The translations under genes and the position numbers were made by a program. Positions 41,571-50,270 of a DNA stretch of 64,000 nt are shown one piece after another (position 1 is the stretch's first letter; each line of letters starts with the position of its first letter). The notes beneath the pieces were generated by a model that made no database searches, had not been told where the DNA came from, and worked only from the letters and a program-made list of their open reading frames with translations. This DNA comes from UBA2970 sp965221075 (GTDB lineage Bacteria > Verrucomicrobiota > Verrucomicrobiia > Limisphaerales > AAA164-E04). The stretch spans positions 1,488,001-1,552,000 of the forward strand of contig OZ244865.1 in assembly GCA_965221075.1 (NCBI GenBank). Reading direction: 5' to 3'.

Positions 41571-43063
41571 CCGAGCCCCAGGCGCTTCCTCAGGGAGTCC
41601 ATCCGGTCCTGGACCTCGGGGTCCATCCGGATCAGGGGGGGCCAGGGGCGCCCGAAGCCCTCGCCCTCCAGCTTGCGGGTGGCGTCGATCCCCAGCTTGG
41701 AGCCGGTCCCGATCCGGTCGGTGGCGTGATCGAGGACGTCGGAGGGGCCGGTGGTGAAGATCGAGTCCCGCCTGGGATCGGTGTTGGCGCAGAGCCGGAA
41801 GAGGACCTGGCTGGTGTCCTGGACGTCCACGTCCTCGTCCACCACCACCAGGTACTTGGTGAACATCATCTGCCCCATGCCCCAGAGCCCGTGCATGATC
41901 TTGTAGGCCTGCATGGGGTAGGACTTGCGGATGCTCACGAAGACCAGGTTGTGGAAGACCCCCTCGGCCGGCAGGGCGATGTCCACGATCTCGGGGAAGT
42001 TCATCCGGAAGATGGGCAGGAAGAGCCTGACGCTGGCGCTTCCCAGGTAGAAGTCCTCCATGGGGGGGATCCCCACGATGGTGGTGGGGTAGACCGCGTC
42101 CTTGCGGTGGGTGATGGCGGTCAGGCGGAAGGTGGGGTAGGGCTCCTGCAGGGTGTAGAACCCGGTGTGGTCCCCGAAGGGCCCCTCGGGCCGCAGCTCC
42201 TCCCCGGGATCGACATAGCCCTCCAGGACCAGGTCGGCGTTGGCCGGCACCTCCAGATCGTTGGTCAGGCAGCCCACCAGATCCACCGAGCGCTTCCTCA
42301 GGTAGCCGGCCAGCAGCAGCTCGTCCAGGCCGTCGGGCAGGGGGGTGGTGGCGCAGAAGGGGAAGGCCGGATCCCCCCCCAGGAACACGCTGACCGGCAT
42401 CCGCTCGCCGCTGCTCTGGTGCTCGCGGCCGTGGCGGGCCCCCACCTTCTGGAGCTGCCAGTGCATGCCGGTGGAGCCGGAGCCGTAGACCTGCATCCGG
42501 TACATGCCCATGTTGCGCTCGCCGGTGGCCGGATCCCGGGTGATCACGCAGGGCAGGGTGATGAACCGCCCCCCGTCCCCGGGCCAGCACTTGAGGATGG
42601 GCAGGTCGAGCAGGGTGGGATCCTTGCGGGGAGGTTCCTCCTCCTCCGCTGCGATCCGGTGGACCACCTCCTGGCAGGCCCCCCGCTTCACCCGCCGGGG
42701 CCGTGCGTGCCGCAGCTCGACGGCCGAGCCGAGCAGGCGGGCCGCCTCGCGCAGCCCTGACGGGGGCCTGGCCTGCATCAGGGAGCCCAGCTTCCGGGCC
42801 ACCTGCTCGACCGAGGGGGCGTCCAGCGCGAGCGCCATCCGCTTCCAGGATCCCAGGGTGTTGATCGCCAGGGGGAAGGGCGAGGGGACGCCCTCGACGG
42901 TGGGGGACTCGAACAGCAGGGCCTTGCCCCCGTCCCCGCTCTTCATCTCCCGGTCGGAGAGCGCGGCGATCTCCAGCTCGGTGGCCACCGGCTCGGCGAT
43001 CCGCACCAGCTCCCCCTCCTGGTCGAGGCGGTCCAGGAAGTCCCTGAACGAGGAATAGGCCAA
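41567..43063 (-). CDS. UbiD-family (prenylated-FMN) decarboxylase
   Basis: 498 residues, apparently with a TTG start (TTGGCCTATTCC). The first ~100 residues match the family N-domain (FRDFLDRLDQEGELVRI). The catalytic region has NMGMYRMQVYG, MHWQLQKVGARH, LRPEGPFGDHTGFYT and MNFPEIVDIALPAEG, UbiD signatures for prFMN and metal binding. These enzymes decarboxylate 4-hydroxybenzoate- or futalosine-type quinone intermediates. Which quinone is unclear; no ubiX or men/mqn gene is nearby. Confidence 0.88.
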   Translation of the reverse strand: MAYSSFRDFLDRLDQEGELVRIAEPVATELEIAALSDREMKSGDGGKALLFESPTVEGVPSPFPLAINTLGSWKRMALALDAPSVEQVARKLGSLMQARPPSGLREAARLLGSAVELRHARPRRVKRGACQEVVHRIAAEEEEPPRKDPTLLDLPILKCWPGDGGRFITLPCVITRDPATGERNMGMYRMQVYGSGSTGMHWQLQKVGARHGREHQSSGERMPVSVFLGGDPAFPFCATTPLPDGLDELLLAGYLRKRSVDLVGCLTNDLEVPANADLVLEGYVDPGEELRPEGPFGDHTGFYTLQEPYPTFRLTAITHRKDAVYPTTIVGIPPMEDFYLGSASVRLFLPIFRMNFPEIVDIALPAEGVFHNLVFVSIRKSYPMQAYKIMHGLWGMGQMMFTKYLVVVDEDVDVQDTSQVLFRLCANTDPRRDSIFTTGPSDVLDHATDRIGTGSKLGIDATRKLEGEGFGRPWPPLIRMDPEVQDRMDSLRKRLGLG

Positions 43064-43072
43064 GGGGCGGAC

Positions 43073-44368
43073 TCAGGATTTCAGAGCCACGGCCGCGGCG
43101 AAGCGTCCGGTCAGACCGAGGGAGGCAGGATCGCGAAGCAGGCCGTGTTCACTGCATTTCCGGAGGACATGGAGATCGGTCATGCCGGCGATGTAGTCGC
43201 AGATGGAGCGCCGCAATTCCCGACCTCGCTTGCGGGCCAGCTTTCCGCGGTTGGGAGCCTCGGGATGCTCCATGTCCTCGGGATTCTTCATGTAGTGGTC
43301 GAAGAGATCCCCGAGCATTCTTGTGCATTTTTTGTTGGGCTCGTGGACTTGAGAATGATGGTAGAGGTTCTTGTAGAGGAAGTCCCTGAGTCTTTTGCAC
43401 TTCAGCTCCATCTCCGGCGAGTAGCCGGCCAGGGGACGGTCGTGATCGCGGATCTGGGCGGCGCTGGGAGGTTCCAGCTCCTCCAGATTTAATTTGGTGG
43501 TGGCGAGCACGTCCTGGCAGAGCCGGTCGATCAGGGTTCGGATGGCGATGCGCACCAGCAGCTTTCCCTCGGCCTCGGGGTGGTCCTTCTGGGCCGAGAG
43601 GCGGGCCTCCCTCCACAGGGGGAGCTCCTCCTGGAGCTCCTCCTGGACATGCTTGTCGCTGAGCGGTCCGTAGCAGATTCCATCTTCCAGATCGTGGGCG
43701 CGGTAGGCGATCTCGTCGGCGACATCCACGATCTGGGCCTCCAGGGACAGGTTTTTTCCGGCATGCTCGGGCTTGAAGCTGGGAGGGGTCCTGTGCTTCC
43801 CCTTCCCCAGCCCCTCCAGCACCTCCCAGCTCAGGTTGAGCCCGGGAAATCCGGGGAACTTGCGCTCCAGCTCCTCCACGATCCGCTGCGCCTGCCGGTT
43901 GTGCTCGAAGCCCTTGCCCTCGCTCCATCCCTCCTTGCGCTTGCACTCCTCCTTGTCCTTGCACTTCTCCTTGCACTTGCACTGGATCTTCCAGTCGAGC
44001 ACCTCGTCCCCGTTGTGGCCGAAGGGGGCGTGTCCCAGGTCGTGGGCCAGGGCGATGGCCTCGGCCAGGTCCTCGTTGAGGCCCAGGAAGCGGCACAGGT
44101 TGCGCGAGATGCTGGCCATCTCGATGGTGTGGGTGAGGCGGGTGCGCACGTGGTCACCGGTCCAGTTGAGGAACACCTGGGTCTTGTACTCCAGGCGCCG
44201 GAAGGCCCGGGTGTGGATGATCCGGTCCCGGTCCCGCTGGTAGAGGGTGCGCCTGTCTTTCGCCTTCGGCTCGTCGTAGCGCCTTCCGAGGGAGTCCTGG
44301 CACTTCTGGGCGTAGGGAGCCAGCTGGCCGGCCTCCCGGGCTTCGAGCTCCTTCCGGCCGAGGATCAT
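43073..44368 (-). CDS. dGTPase-like HD-domain triphosphohydrolase with a Cys/Lys-rich insertion
   Basis: 431 residues; ATG at 44368 overlaps the ispH stop by 4 bases. Family features are RDRIIHTRAFRRLEYKTQVF, His80 in RLTHTIEMASI, His109-Asp110 in AHDLGHAPFGHNG, FEHNRQAQRIVEELE and DVADEIAYRAHDLEDG. Bacterial homologues hydrolyse dNTPs to the nucleoside and tripolyphosphate. Between the HD motif and FEHN lies a stretch of alternating Cys/Lys (residues ~127-150) with Cys130, 132, 136 and 142, which I do not recall in the family and which could bind metal. Confidence 0.88.
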   Translation of the reverse strand: MILGRKELEAREAGQLAPYAQKCQDSLGRRYDEPKAKDRRTLYQRDRDRIIHTRAFRRLEYKTQVFLNWTGDHVRTRLTHTIEMASISRNLCRFLGLNEDLAEAIALAHDLGHAPFGHNGDEVLDWKIQCKCKEKCKDKEECKRKEGWSEGKGFEHNRQAQRIVEELERKFPGFPGLNLSWEVLEGLGKGKHRTPPSFKPEHAGKNLSLEAQIVDVADEIAYRAHDLEDGICYGPLSDKHVQEELQEELPLWREARLSAQKDHPEAEGKLLVRIAIRTLIDRLCQDVLATTKLNLEELEPPSAAQIRDHDRPLAGYSPEMELKCKRLRDFLYKNLYHHSQVHEPNKKCTRMLGDLFDHYMKNPEDMEHPEAPNRGKLARKRGRELRRSICDYIAGMTDLHVLRKCSEHGLLRDPASLGLTGRFAAAVALKS

Positions 44369-45609
44369 CGTCCGGCGTCGATGTGCTCGCGGATCGAGAG
44401 GCCCTTGAGCTCGAAGAGGCGGTTGATGCTGTCGTCGATGAGGTTGTTGGGGCAGCTGGCCCCGGCGGTGATCCCCACGGTGCAGTGCCCCTCCGGAAGC
44501 CAGTCGTCGGACTCCACGGTGCGCCCCCGGTGCTGGTCGAAGTGGGTGATGCGGCGGGCCGAGGTCATCTCCGAGGCGTTCTTGATGAAGTAGGTGGGCA
44601 GGATCGCCTCGCCCATCTCGGCCAGGTGGGAGGTGTTGGAGGAGTTGTAGCCGCCGACCACAATGAGGAGATCCAGGGGCTCCTTGAGCAGCTTCCCGAG
44701 GGCGTCCTGGCGGTCCTGGGTGGCCCCGCAGATGGTGTCGAAGAAGCAGAAGTGCTCGCCGATGGCCTCCTCGCCGTAGCGCTGCGCCATGGCTCTCCGG
44801 ATCCGGCGCTGCACCTCCTCGGTCTCCCCCCGCAGCATGGTGGTCTGGTTGGCCAGTCCCACCGAGACGAGGTGGACGTCCGGGTCGAAGCCCTTGGAGT
44901 GGGCCCCCTCGAAGCGGGAGAGGAACTCCTTCTTGTCGCCTCCGTTGACGATGAAGCCGCAGAGGTAGTCCACCTCCTCCAGGGTCAGCACGATCAGGTA
45001 GTGCCCCTGGGAGGGCTGGGTCTGGGAGCTGGTGGCCATGGTCTCCTCGTGCCACAGCTTGCCGTGGATGATGCTGGTGATGTTCCGGCTGGAGTACTGC
45101 CGCACCCGCTTCCAGACGCTCAGCACGTCGCCGCAGGTGGTGTCCACGATGGCGCACCCGGTGGACTCGATCTTCTTGCGGGTGCCCACCTCGGTGCCGA
45201 AGGCGGGGATGATCACCACGTCCTCGTGGGTCAGGCCGGCGATCTGCTCGGGATCCGGGCGGTTGGGGAGGGGCCGGATCCCCATCTCCCGGATCTGGTG
45301 GTTGACCTCGGGGTTGTGGATGATCTCCCCCAGCAGGAAGATCCGCTTCTCGTCGTCGAAGTAGCGCCGCGCGGCGTACGCCAGGTCGATGGCCCTCTCC
45401 ACCCCGTAGCAGAACCCGAACTCGCGGGCCAGGCGGATGGTCAGCTTGCCCTCGACCGTGATCCGGTTGCGGTTCTCGCGCAGGTACTCGATGATCGAGC
45501 TCCGGTAGTGGTCGACCTTCTGGGCCTGCACCGCCTTCATGATGTCGGGATGGCGGAGGTTGACCCGGGGCGCTCTCCTGGGGGAACTGGGGGAAGGCTT
45601 GGCAGCCAT
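44365..45609 (-). CDS. ispH: 4-hydroxy-3-methylbut-2-enyl diphosphate reductase
   Basis: 414 residues, the last enzyme of the MEP pathway, making IPP and DMAPP with a 4Fe-4S cluster. The three cluster cysteines are Cys67 (EFGFCYGVERA), Cys159 (VDTTCGDV) and Cys294 (DTICGATQDRQ). The N-terminal ~55-residue extension, the SIIHGKLWHEET segment and overall length place it with the long plant/cyanobacterial-type IspH rather than the ~316-residue E. coli type. The stop overlaps the dGTPase-like start. Confidence 0.95.
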   Translation of the reverse strand: MAAKPSPSSPRRAPRVNLRHPDIMKAVQAQKVDHYRSSIIEYLRENRNRITVEGKLTIRLAREFGFCYGVERAIDLAYAARRYFDDEKRIFLLGEIIHNPEVNHQIREMGIRPLPNRPDPEQIAGLTHEDVVIIPAFGTEVGTRKKIESTGCAIVDTTCGDVLSVWKRVRQYSSRNITSIIHGKLWHEETMATSSQTQPSQGHYLIVLTLEEVDYLCGFIVNGGDKKEFLSRFEGAHSKGFDPDVHLVSVGLANQTTMLRGETEEVQRRIRRAMAQRYGEEAIGEHFCFFDTICGATQDRQDALGKLLKEPLDLLIVVGGYNSSNTSHLAEMGEAILPTYFIKNASEMTSARRITHFDQHRGRTVESDDWLPEGHCTVGITAGASCPNNLIDDSINRLFELKGLSIREHIDAGR

Positions 45610-45619
45610 ATCTTGGCCC

Positions 45620-45648
45620 AGGCTAGCGTCGGCTCCGGCGGATGTCTA
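45620..45648 (-). promoter_or_regulatory. Candidate promoter for ispH with a very short leader
   Basis: On the minus strand TAGACA (45648-45643), 17-base spacer, TAGCCT (45625-45620), only 10 bases before the ispH ATG. If real, the transcript would have almost no leader. Confidence 0.33.
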
Positions 45649-45744
45649 GCGGCTTGCCGGGCGGCGCGTCTCCGGGAAGGCCTTCCGGTCCGCAAGGGAG
45701 GCGGGCCCTTCGCCGATCGGGCCGGATGCCGCCGGGCGGGGCCC

Positions 45745-47016
45745 TCAGGCCCGCACCACCGGAACCTCCTCGATCCGGGTGGTGTAGCGGGGGGAGAGCC
45801 GCTGCTGGCGCATGCGCCAGCGGCGCGCCACCCCCCGGCTGGCGGGGAAGAGGGCTCCCGGGCCGTAGCGCCGGTTGATCCGGTCCACGGCCTCCATCAG
45901 GGAGCGCGAGGCCCGGTCCTCCGCCGCGAAGAGGGCGTCCTCCGGCCCGGAACGCGCCTTCAGGTCGTCCAGGAACACGCCGCTCTTGATGTAGAGGCGA
46001 TCCCGCTTCCAGGCCCTGCGGGCGCAGCGGCGCGCTCCCTCGAGGAGCCGGCGGGTGTCGCTGGTCCGGGGAGAGAGCCGCAGGGACGCGGTGCCGCTGT
46101 GCGCCGGGCCCCCGCGATGGACCGAGGTGTGCATGAACACCGTGAGGGCCCCGGCCGCCAGGTCCTGGCTCCGCAGCTTCTCCCCGGCCCGCGCCGCATG
46201 CTGCGCCACGCTCTCCATCACCTCCTCGAAGTCCCCGATCGGCCGCCCGAAGCTGCGGGTCACCGCGACGCTCTTCCTGGGCGGGGGCTGGGTCTCCATC
46301 TCCAGGCAGGAGACTCCCCGCAGCTCCAGCGCCAGCCGCTCCAGGACCACCGTTCCGGCCGAGCGCGCCTGCCGCAGCGGCATCCCGGCCAGCTGGGCCG
46401 CCGTGGCGATCCCCATCGACTCGAGCCTGCGCCCGATCCTCCTTCCCACTCCCCAGACCTTCCCCACCGGGGTCAGGGCCAGCATCCGCTCGCGCAGGGG
46501 CGCGTCCCCCAGATCGCAGACCCCCCCGAAGACCGGGTTGCGCTTGGCCACCGCGTTGGCCAGCTTGGCCAGCGCCTTGCTGGGGCCGATTCCCACGCAG
46601 ACCGGGATGCCGGTCCAGCGCAGGACCCTGTCCCGCACCCTGCGCCCCAGGGCTCTCAGGTCCCGCCAGGCGTGCCCCGAGAGATCGAGGAAGCTCTCGT
46701 CGATCGAGTAGGCCTCGATCTCGGGCGCGAAGGTGCGCAGCGTGCCGTTCATCCGGTCCGACATGTCGCCGTAGAGGGCGAAGTTGGCCGAGCAGGTCTC
46801 GATCCCGTGCCTCCGGAGCGTCTCGCGCGCCTGGAACATCGGCTGGCCCATGGCGATCCCCAGCTGCCTGGCCTCCTCGCTGCAGGCGATGGCGCATCCG
46901 TCGTTGTTGGACATCACCACCACCGGGCGGCGCTCGAGCCCGGGGCGGAACACCCGCTCGCAGGAGACGTAGAAGTTGTTGCCGTCGATCAGGGCGAAGG
47001 CGCGGGGGGAGCTCAC
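45745..47016 (-). CDS. umuC: UmuC-like Y-family DNA polymerase
   Basis: 423 residues from GTG 47016, overlapping the UmuD-like stop (GTGA). Catalytic carboxylates are Asp11 (ALIDGNNFYVSCERVF) and Asp106-Glu107 (AYSIDESFLDL). VCVGIGPSKALAKLANAVAK, VWGVGRRIGRRLESMGI and a little-finger domain follow. Such polymerases copy past DNA lesions during the SOS response, together with processed UmuD. The C-terminus ends in an Arg-rich segment (RWRMRQQRLSPRYTTR) characteristic of UmuC. Confidence 0.94.
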   Translation of the reverse strand: MSSPRAFALIDGNNFYVSCERVFRPGLERRPVVVMSNNDGCAIACSEEARQLGIAMGQPMFQARETLRRHGIETCSANFALYGDMSDRMNGTLRTFAPEIEAYSIDESFLDLSGHAWRDLRALGRRVRDRVLRWTGIPVCVGIGPSKALAKLANAVAKRNPVFGGVCDLGDAPLRERMLALTPVGKVWGVGRRIGRRLESMGIATAAQLAGMPLRQARSAGTVVLERLALELRGVSCLEMETQPPPRKSVAVTRSFGRPIGDFEEVMESVAQHAARAGEKLRSQDLAAGALTVFMHTSVHRGGPAHSGTASLRLSPRTSDTRRLLEGARRCARRAWKRDRLYIKSGVFLDDLKARSGPEDALFAAEDRASRSLMEAVDRINRRYGPGALFPASRGVARRWRMRQQRLSPRYTTRIEEVPVVRA

Positions 47017-47474
47017 CGGCAGAGCCTCCGGAAGGATCCGGTCACCACTCCCCATATCCCGGAGGCGGCCTCGTCGTCCACCTCGATGTCGCCGAACTGC
47101 CCGCCCTCGGCGCAGAGCGCCCAACGCTTCCCGCGCCGCTGCAGCCGCTTGAGGGTGAACTCGCCGTCCAGCACCGCCACCACCACGTCCCCCTCCGCGG
47201 CCCGCCGGCTCCGGTCCACCACCACGTAGTCGCCGTCGAGGATCCCGGCCCGCTCCATCGAGCGGCCCGAGACGCGCAGGTAGAAGGTGGAGGCCGGAGA
47301 GGAAACCAGGAAGCGGTTGAGGTCGATGGACCCCTCGTCGAAGTCCTCGGCGGGGGACGGGAACCCGGCCCGCACCGGGGCCCCCGCCAGGGGCAGGGAG
47401 AGGGAGCTGGAGACATCCGCTCGGAAGACAGGGAGGGACGCTTCTGGCACGATGGAGCCATTCATTCCATCCAT
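47013..47474 (-). CDS. umuD: UmuD-like S24 self-cleaving peptidase
   Basis: 153 residues from ATG 47474, preceded by a strong GAGAGGGGG ribosome-binding site. The cleavage site is Ala36-Gly37 (RAGFPSPAEDF), the nucleophile Ser72 (VSGRSMERAGI) and the general base Lys109 (EFTLKRL). No DNA-binding domain is present, so it is UmuD rather than LexA. RecA-stimulated self-cleavage would activate it for use with the coupled umuC. I found no clear SOS box upstream. Confidence 0.93.
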   Translation of the reverse strand: MDGMNGSIVPEASLPVFRADVSSSLSLPLAGAPVRAGFPSPAEDFDEGSIDLNRFLVSSPASTFYLRVSGRSMERAGILDGDYVVVDRSRRAAEGDVVVAVLDGEFTLKRLQRRGKRWALCAEGGQFGDIEVDDEAASGIWGVVTGSFRRLCR

Positions 47475-47651
47475 CGCCCCCTCTCTCAAGCCGCAATTCC
47501 CGCCAGGCCGAGCGGTGCCTCCGGCACGGCCGGTCCGCGGGAGCATGGCCCCGGGACCCGCCGGGGCTTCCTGGAGCGGGATCGTCCCGGAGGCGATCCC
47601 GGATGGTTCCGCTCCGGCCTCCGCAGCGCGGGCGCAGAGCCTGTCCGGCGG

Positions 47652-48509
47652 CTAGCGCGGCAAGGGCGTGCCGCTGCGCATGTAGTGGAACAGGTACTGC
47701 TGCGCGTAGCCGGCCCAGGGGGAGAAGTGCTCCAGGGCGAAGGCGTGGAGGCGGGGGAGCGCACGGCGGCGGCCTCCGAAGTAGAGCCTCTCCAGGGCCC
47801 GGCACACCCAGACGTCGATGGGGAAGGCGTCCTGCCGGCCGTAGGCGAAGAGCAGCACGCAGTCGGCGATCTTGGGGCCCACCCCCGCCAGGCCGGTCAG
47901 GATCTCCCTCGCCTCCGGGGTGGGCAGCCTTCCCAGCCGGTCCAGATCGAGGCGGCCCCGGTCCGCCGCCCGGGCGGCGGACAGCAGCCAGGGAGCCCGG
48001 TATCCCGTCCCCAGGCCGCGCAGCGTCCCCTCGTCCAGGGCGGCGATCCGTCCGGGGGAGGGGAAGGCGCTCCGCGGGGGAGCGCCCGGGGGAGTCTCCA
48101 CAGGGTCCCCGAACCGGCCGCACAGCTGCTCCACCAGCCCGGAGATGTGGGCCACCCGCTTGGCGGAGGAGAGCAGGAAGGAGGCCAGGGTCTCCCATGG
48201 CTCCTGGCGCAGCAGGCGCAGCCCCCGGCAGGCCTTCAGCGCGGCGCGCATGGGCGGCTCCCGGGGGAAGCGGGCGGCGATGGCCGCGATGTCCTCCCGG
48301 GGCCGGAAGTACCGGTCGAGATCCTCGGGCCGGAGGCCTCCCCCCAGGACCGCCACCCGGATGCCCCGGGGATCGGGCCGCGCCCGGACCCACCCGCTCC
48401 CGACGACTCCCGTCCAGGCGCCCCCGCCCGGCTGCCAGCGGAAGGCCTGCCCGCCCTCGAGGGTGGCTCGCAGGCAGTAGTCCCTGGCCGGGAACAGGCG
48501 CTCCTCCAT
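47652..48509 (-). CDS. 8-oxoguanine DNA glycosylase (OGG1-type)
   Basis: 285 residues. The N-terminal TATA-like fold has GGQAFRWQPGGGAWTGVVG. The HhH-GPD motif is LTGLAGVGPKIADCVLLFAYG, with catalytic Lys213 and Asp232 (FPIDVWV), matching the OGG1 Lys/Asp pair. It excises 8-oxoguanine and cuts the strand by beta-elimination. It sits in a DNA-repair neighbourhood with umuDC. Confidence 0.92.
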   Translation of the reverse strand: MEERLFPARDYCLRATLEGGQAFRWQPGGGAWTGVVGSGWVRARPDPRGIRVAVLGGGLRPEDLDRYFRPREDIAAIAARFPREPPMRAALKACRGLRLLRQEPWETLASFLLSSAKRVAHISGLVEQLCGRFGDPVETPPGAPPRSAFPSPGRIAALDEGTLRGLGTGYRAPWLLSAARAADRGRLDLDRLGRLPTPEAREILTGLAGVGPKIADCVLLFAYGRQDAFPIDVWVCRALERLYFGGRRRALPRLHAFALEHFSPWAGYAQQYLFHYMRSGTPLPR

Positions 48510-48554
48510 CCCTGCGGTGTCCGGCGCGGCCGGGGGAGGGGGCCCCCGGGGGGG

Positions 48555-49085
48555 CTACTCCACGATGATCGAGCGGATCTTCTGCCCGGCGAGCCTCTCC
48601 CGCCCCTTCAGGGCGGCGAGCTCCACCAGGAAGACCGCCTCGGCGATCCGGGCCTCCATCCTGCCGATCAGATCCACGGCCGCCCGGGCCGTGCCGCCGG
48701 TGGCCAGCAGGTCGTCCACCAGCAGCACCCTCTGGCCCGGCTCGAGAGCGTCGGCGTGGATGGCGAGGGTGGCCGAGCCGTACTCCAGCTGGTAGTCCTG
48801 CTCGTGGGTGCGGTAGGGGAGCTTGCCCTTCTTGCGGGCCGGCACGAAGCCCGCGCGCAGGCGCAGGGCCAGCGCCGCCCCGAAGACGAACCCCCGGGCG
48901 TCGATCCCCACCACCCGGTCGATCTCGCCGGCGTTCCAGGGCCCCGCCATCATGTCGACGGCCATGGCCAGCAGCCGCCCGTCGGCCAGCAGCGGGGTGA
49001 TGTCCCGGAAGGGGATCCCCTGCCTGGGGAAGTCGTGGACCGTGCGCAGGGCCTGCGCCAGCAAGCGGGGATCGTGCTCGGTCAT
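48555..49085 (-). CDS. apt: Adenine phosphoribosyltransferase
   Basis: 176 residues. The PRPP-binding motif RVLLVDDLLATGGTA (~121-135), VVGIDARGFVFGAALA (~59-74) and the early PRQGIPFRDITPLLAD are Apt hallmarks. It salvages adenine to AMP. Normal length. Confidence 0.95.
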   Translation of the reverse strand: MTEHDPRLLAQALRTVHDFPRQGIPFRDITPLLADGRLLAMAVDMMAGPWNAGEIDRVVGIDARGFVFGAALALRLRAGFVPARKKGKLPYRTHEQDYQLEYGSATLAIHADALEPGQRVLLVDDLLATGGTARAAVDLIGRMEARIAEAVFLVELAALKGRERLAGQKIRSIIVE

Positions 49086-49116
49086 GGCCTGGGACGGACG
49101 GACGGACGGGGGACGG

Positions 49117-49968
49117 TCAGTCGATCGCCGGACGCACCGCGTCGCACTTCCTCATCCAGCGGCGCAGCTTGGACTGGGTCTGGCACTGGATCTGCCGGAC
49201 CCTCTCCCGGGTGATGCCCAGGAGCTTGCCCACCTCCACCAGGCTCTGGGCCTCGATTCCGTCGAGGCCGAACCGGTGCTTCAGGACGATGTACTCCCTC
49301 TCGGGGAGCTTGGAGATCAGCTCCGAGAGGATCTGGCTGCGGTTGCTGCGGTCCAGCCTCGAGTAGGGATCGCGGGCGTTCCGGTCGGGCAGGCACTCCC
49401 CCAGGGTCAGTCCCTCCTCCTGCGGCTGGGCCGGGGCGTCCAGGGAGACGATGGGCGCCGCCATGGACCGGATCTGCCGGACCTTCCCGGCGGGGATCCC
49501 CATGGCCCGGGCCAGCTCCTCCTCGGTCGGGGGGCGCTCCAGGCTGCTGGCCAGCCGGGATTCCTCCCGGTGCAGCCTGCCCAGCTTGAGGATCGAGTGC
49601 GAGGGGTTGCGGATGGTGCGCGACTGGTTTTCCAGGGCCCTCCGTATGGCCTGCTTGATCCACAGGGTCGCGTAGTAGGAGAACCGGCTCCCCTTCTCCG
49701 GCTGGAAGAGGTCCACCGCTCTCATCAGCCCCTTGTTCCCTTCCTGGATGGCGTCCGGAAGCGGGAGATCGTGCGAGCCGAAGCCCTTGGCGATCCAGAC
49801 CACCAGGCGGAGGTGGGAGCGGATCAGCCGCTCCCTGGCCTCCATGTCCCCCTGCCGGATCCGGGGGATCAGATCCAGGATCTCCCGATGGGAGAGAAGG
49901 GGGCTCCTCCCGATCTGCCTGAAGTAGCGGGTCAGGGAGGATTCGCTGTGCGAGTCGCCTGGGTGCAT
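49117..49968 (-). CDS. RNA polymerase sigma-70 family factor (283 aa)
   Basis: Region 1.2/2 starts at LTRYFRQIGRSPLLSHREI. Region 2.2-2.4 shows LPLPDAIQEGNKGLMRAVDLF and FSYYATLWIKQAIRRALENQ. Region 3 has RPPTEEELARAMGIPAGKVR, and region 4.2 LVEVGKLLGITRERVRQIQ. There is no region 1.1, and length fits a group-2 or group-3 (RpoS- or RpoH-like) factor. Its target promoters are unknown. A second sigma gene lies 300 bases upstream on the same strand. Confidence 0.9.
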   Translation of the reverse strand: MHPGDSHSESSLTRYFRQIGRSPLLSHREILDLIPRIRQGDMEARERLIRSHLRLVVWIAKGFGSHDLPLPDAIQEGNKGLMRAVDLFQPEKGSRFSYYATLWIKQAIRRALENQSRTIRNPSHSILKLGRLHREESRLASSLERPPTEEELARAMGIPAGKVRQIRSMAAPIVSLDAPAQPQEEGLTLGECLPDRNARDPYSRLDRSNRSQILSELISKLPEREYIVLKHRFGLDGIEAQSLVEVGKLLGITRERVRQIQCQTQSKLRRWMRKCDAVRPAID

Positions 49969-50270
49969 GGCCGTCCGTCCGGCAAGTGGCTGGGAAGCCG
50001 CGTCCGCCGGGCGGATCGCTGAGGCTCCCTTCCTGAACGGAGCCCCCGTGGTCGCGCCCGGCCCTGGAAAGGGCCTGCCCAGACTGCCACTCCATTAAAC
50101 TCGCTTGTCCGGGAAGTGTTCGGATCTTTTTTCGGAAGCGCTTCCGGCGCCGGAGGATCGCCGGGAAGGAGGAAGGCCGCTCCCGGACGTCCGGGAGCGG
50201 CCTTCGGAGGCCGGAAGGACCGTGCGCCGGGCCAGAGGGCCGGCCTCCCCGGAGGGGAGGGGGGCGGAGC
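49969..50270. other. Intergenic region between two sigma-factor genes
   Basis: About 300 bases without a gene. It holds a 32-base perfect palindrome (50173-50204) and a second palindrome CGGAAGCGCTTCCG (50133-50146) flanked by TTTTTT on the plus strand. The minus-strand TTTAAT near 50096 could be a -10 box for the downstream sigma gene but lacks a matching -35. Confidence 0.5.
50173..50204 (-). terminator. 32-base perfect palindrome, probable terminator or regulatory hairpin
   Basis: Arms AAGGCCGCTCCCGGAC and GTCCGGGAGCGGCCTT meet with no spacer, so the centre must form the loop. It lies 67 bases past the stop of the 304-residue sigma gene. There is no T-run after it on the minus strand, so factor-independent termination is not certain. 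Confidence 0.45.
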
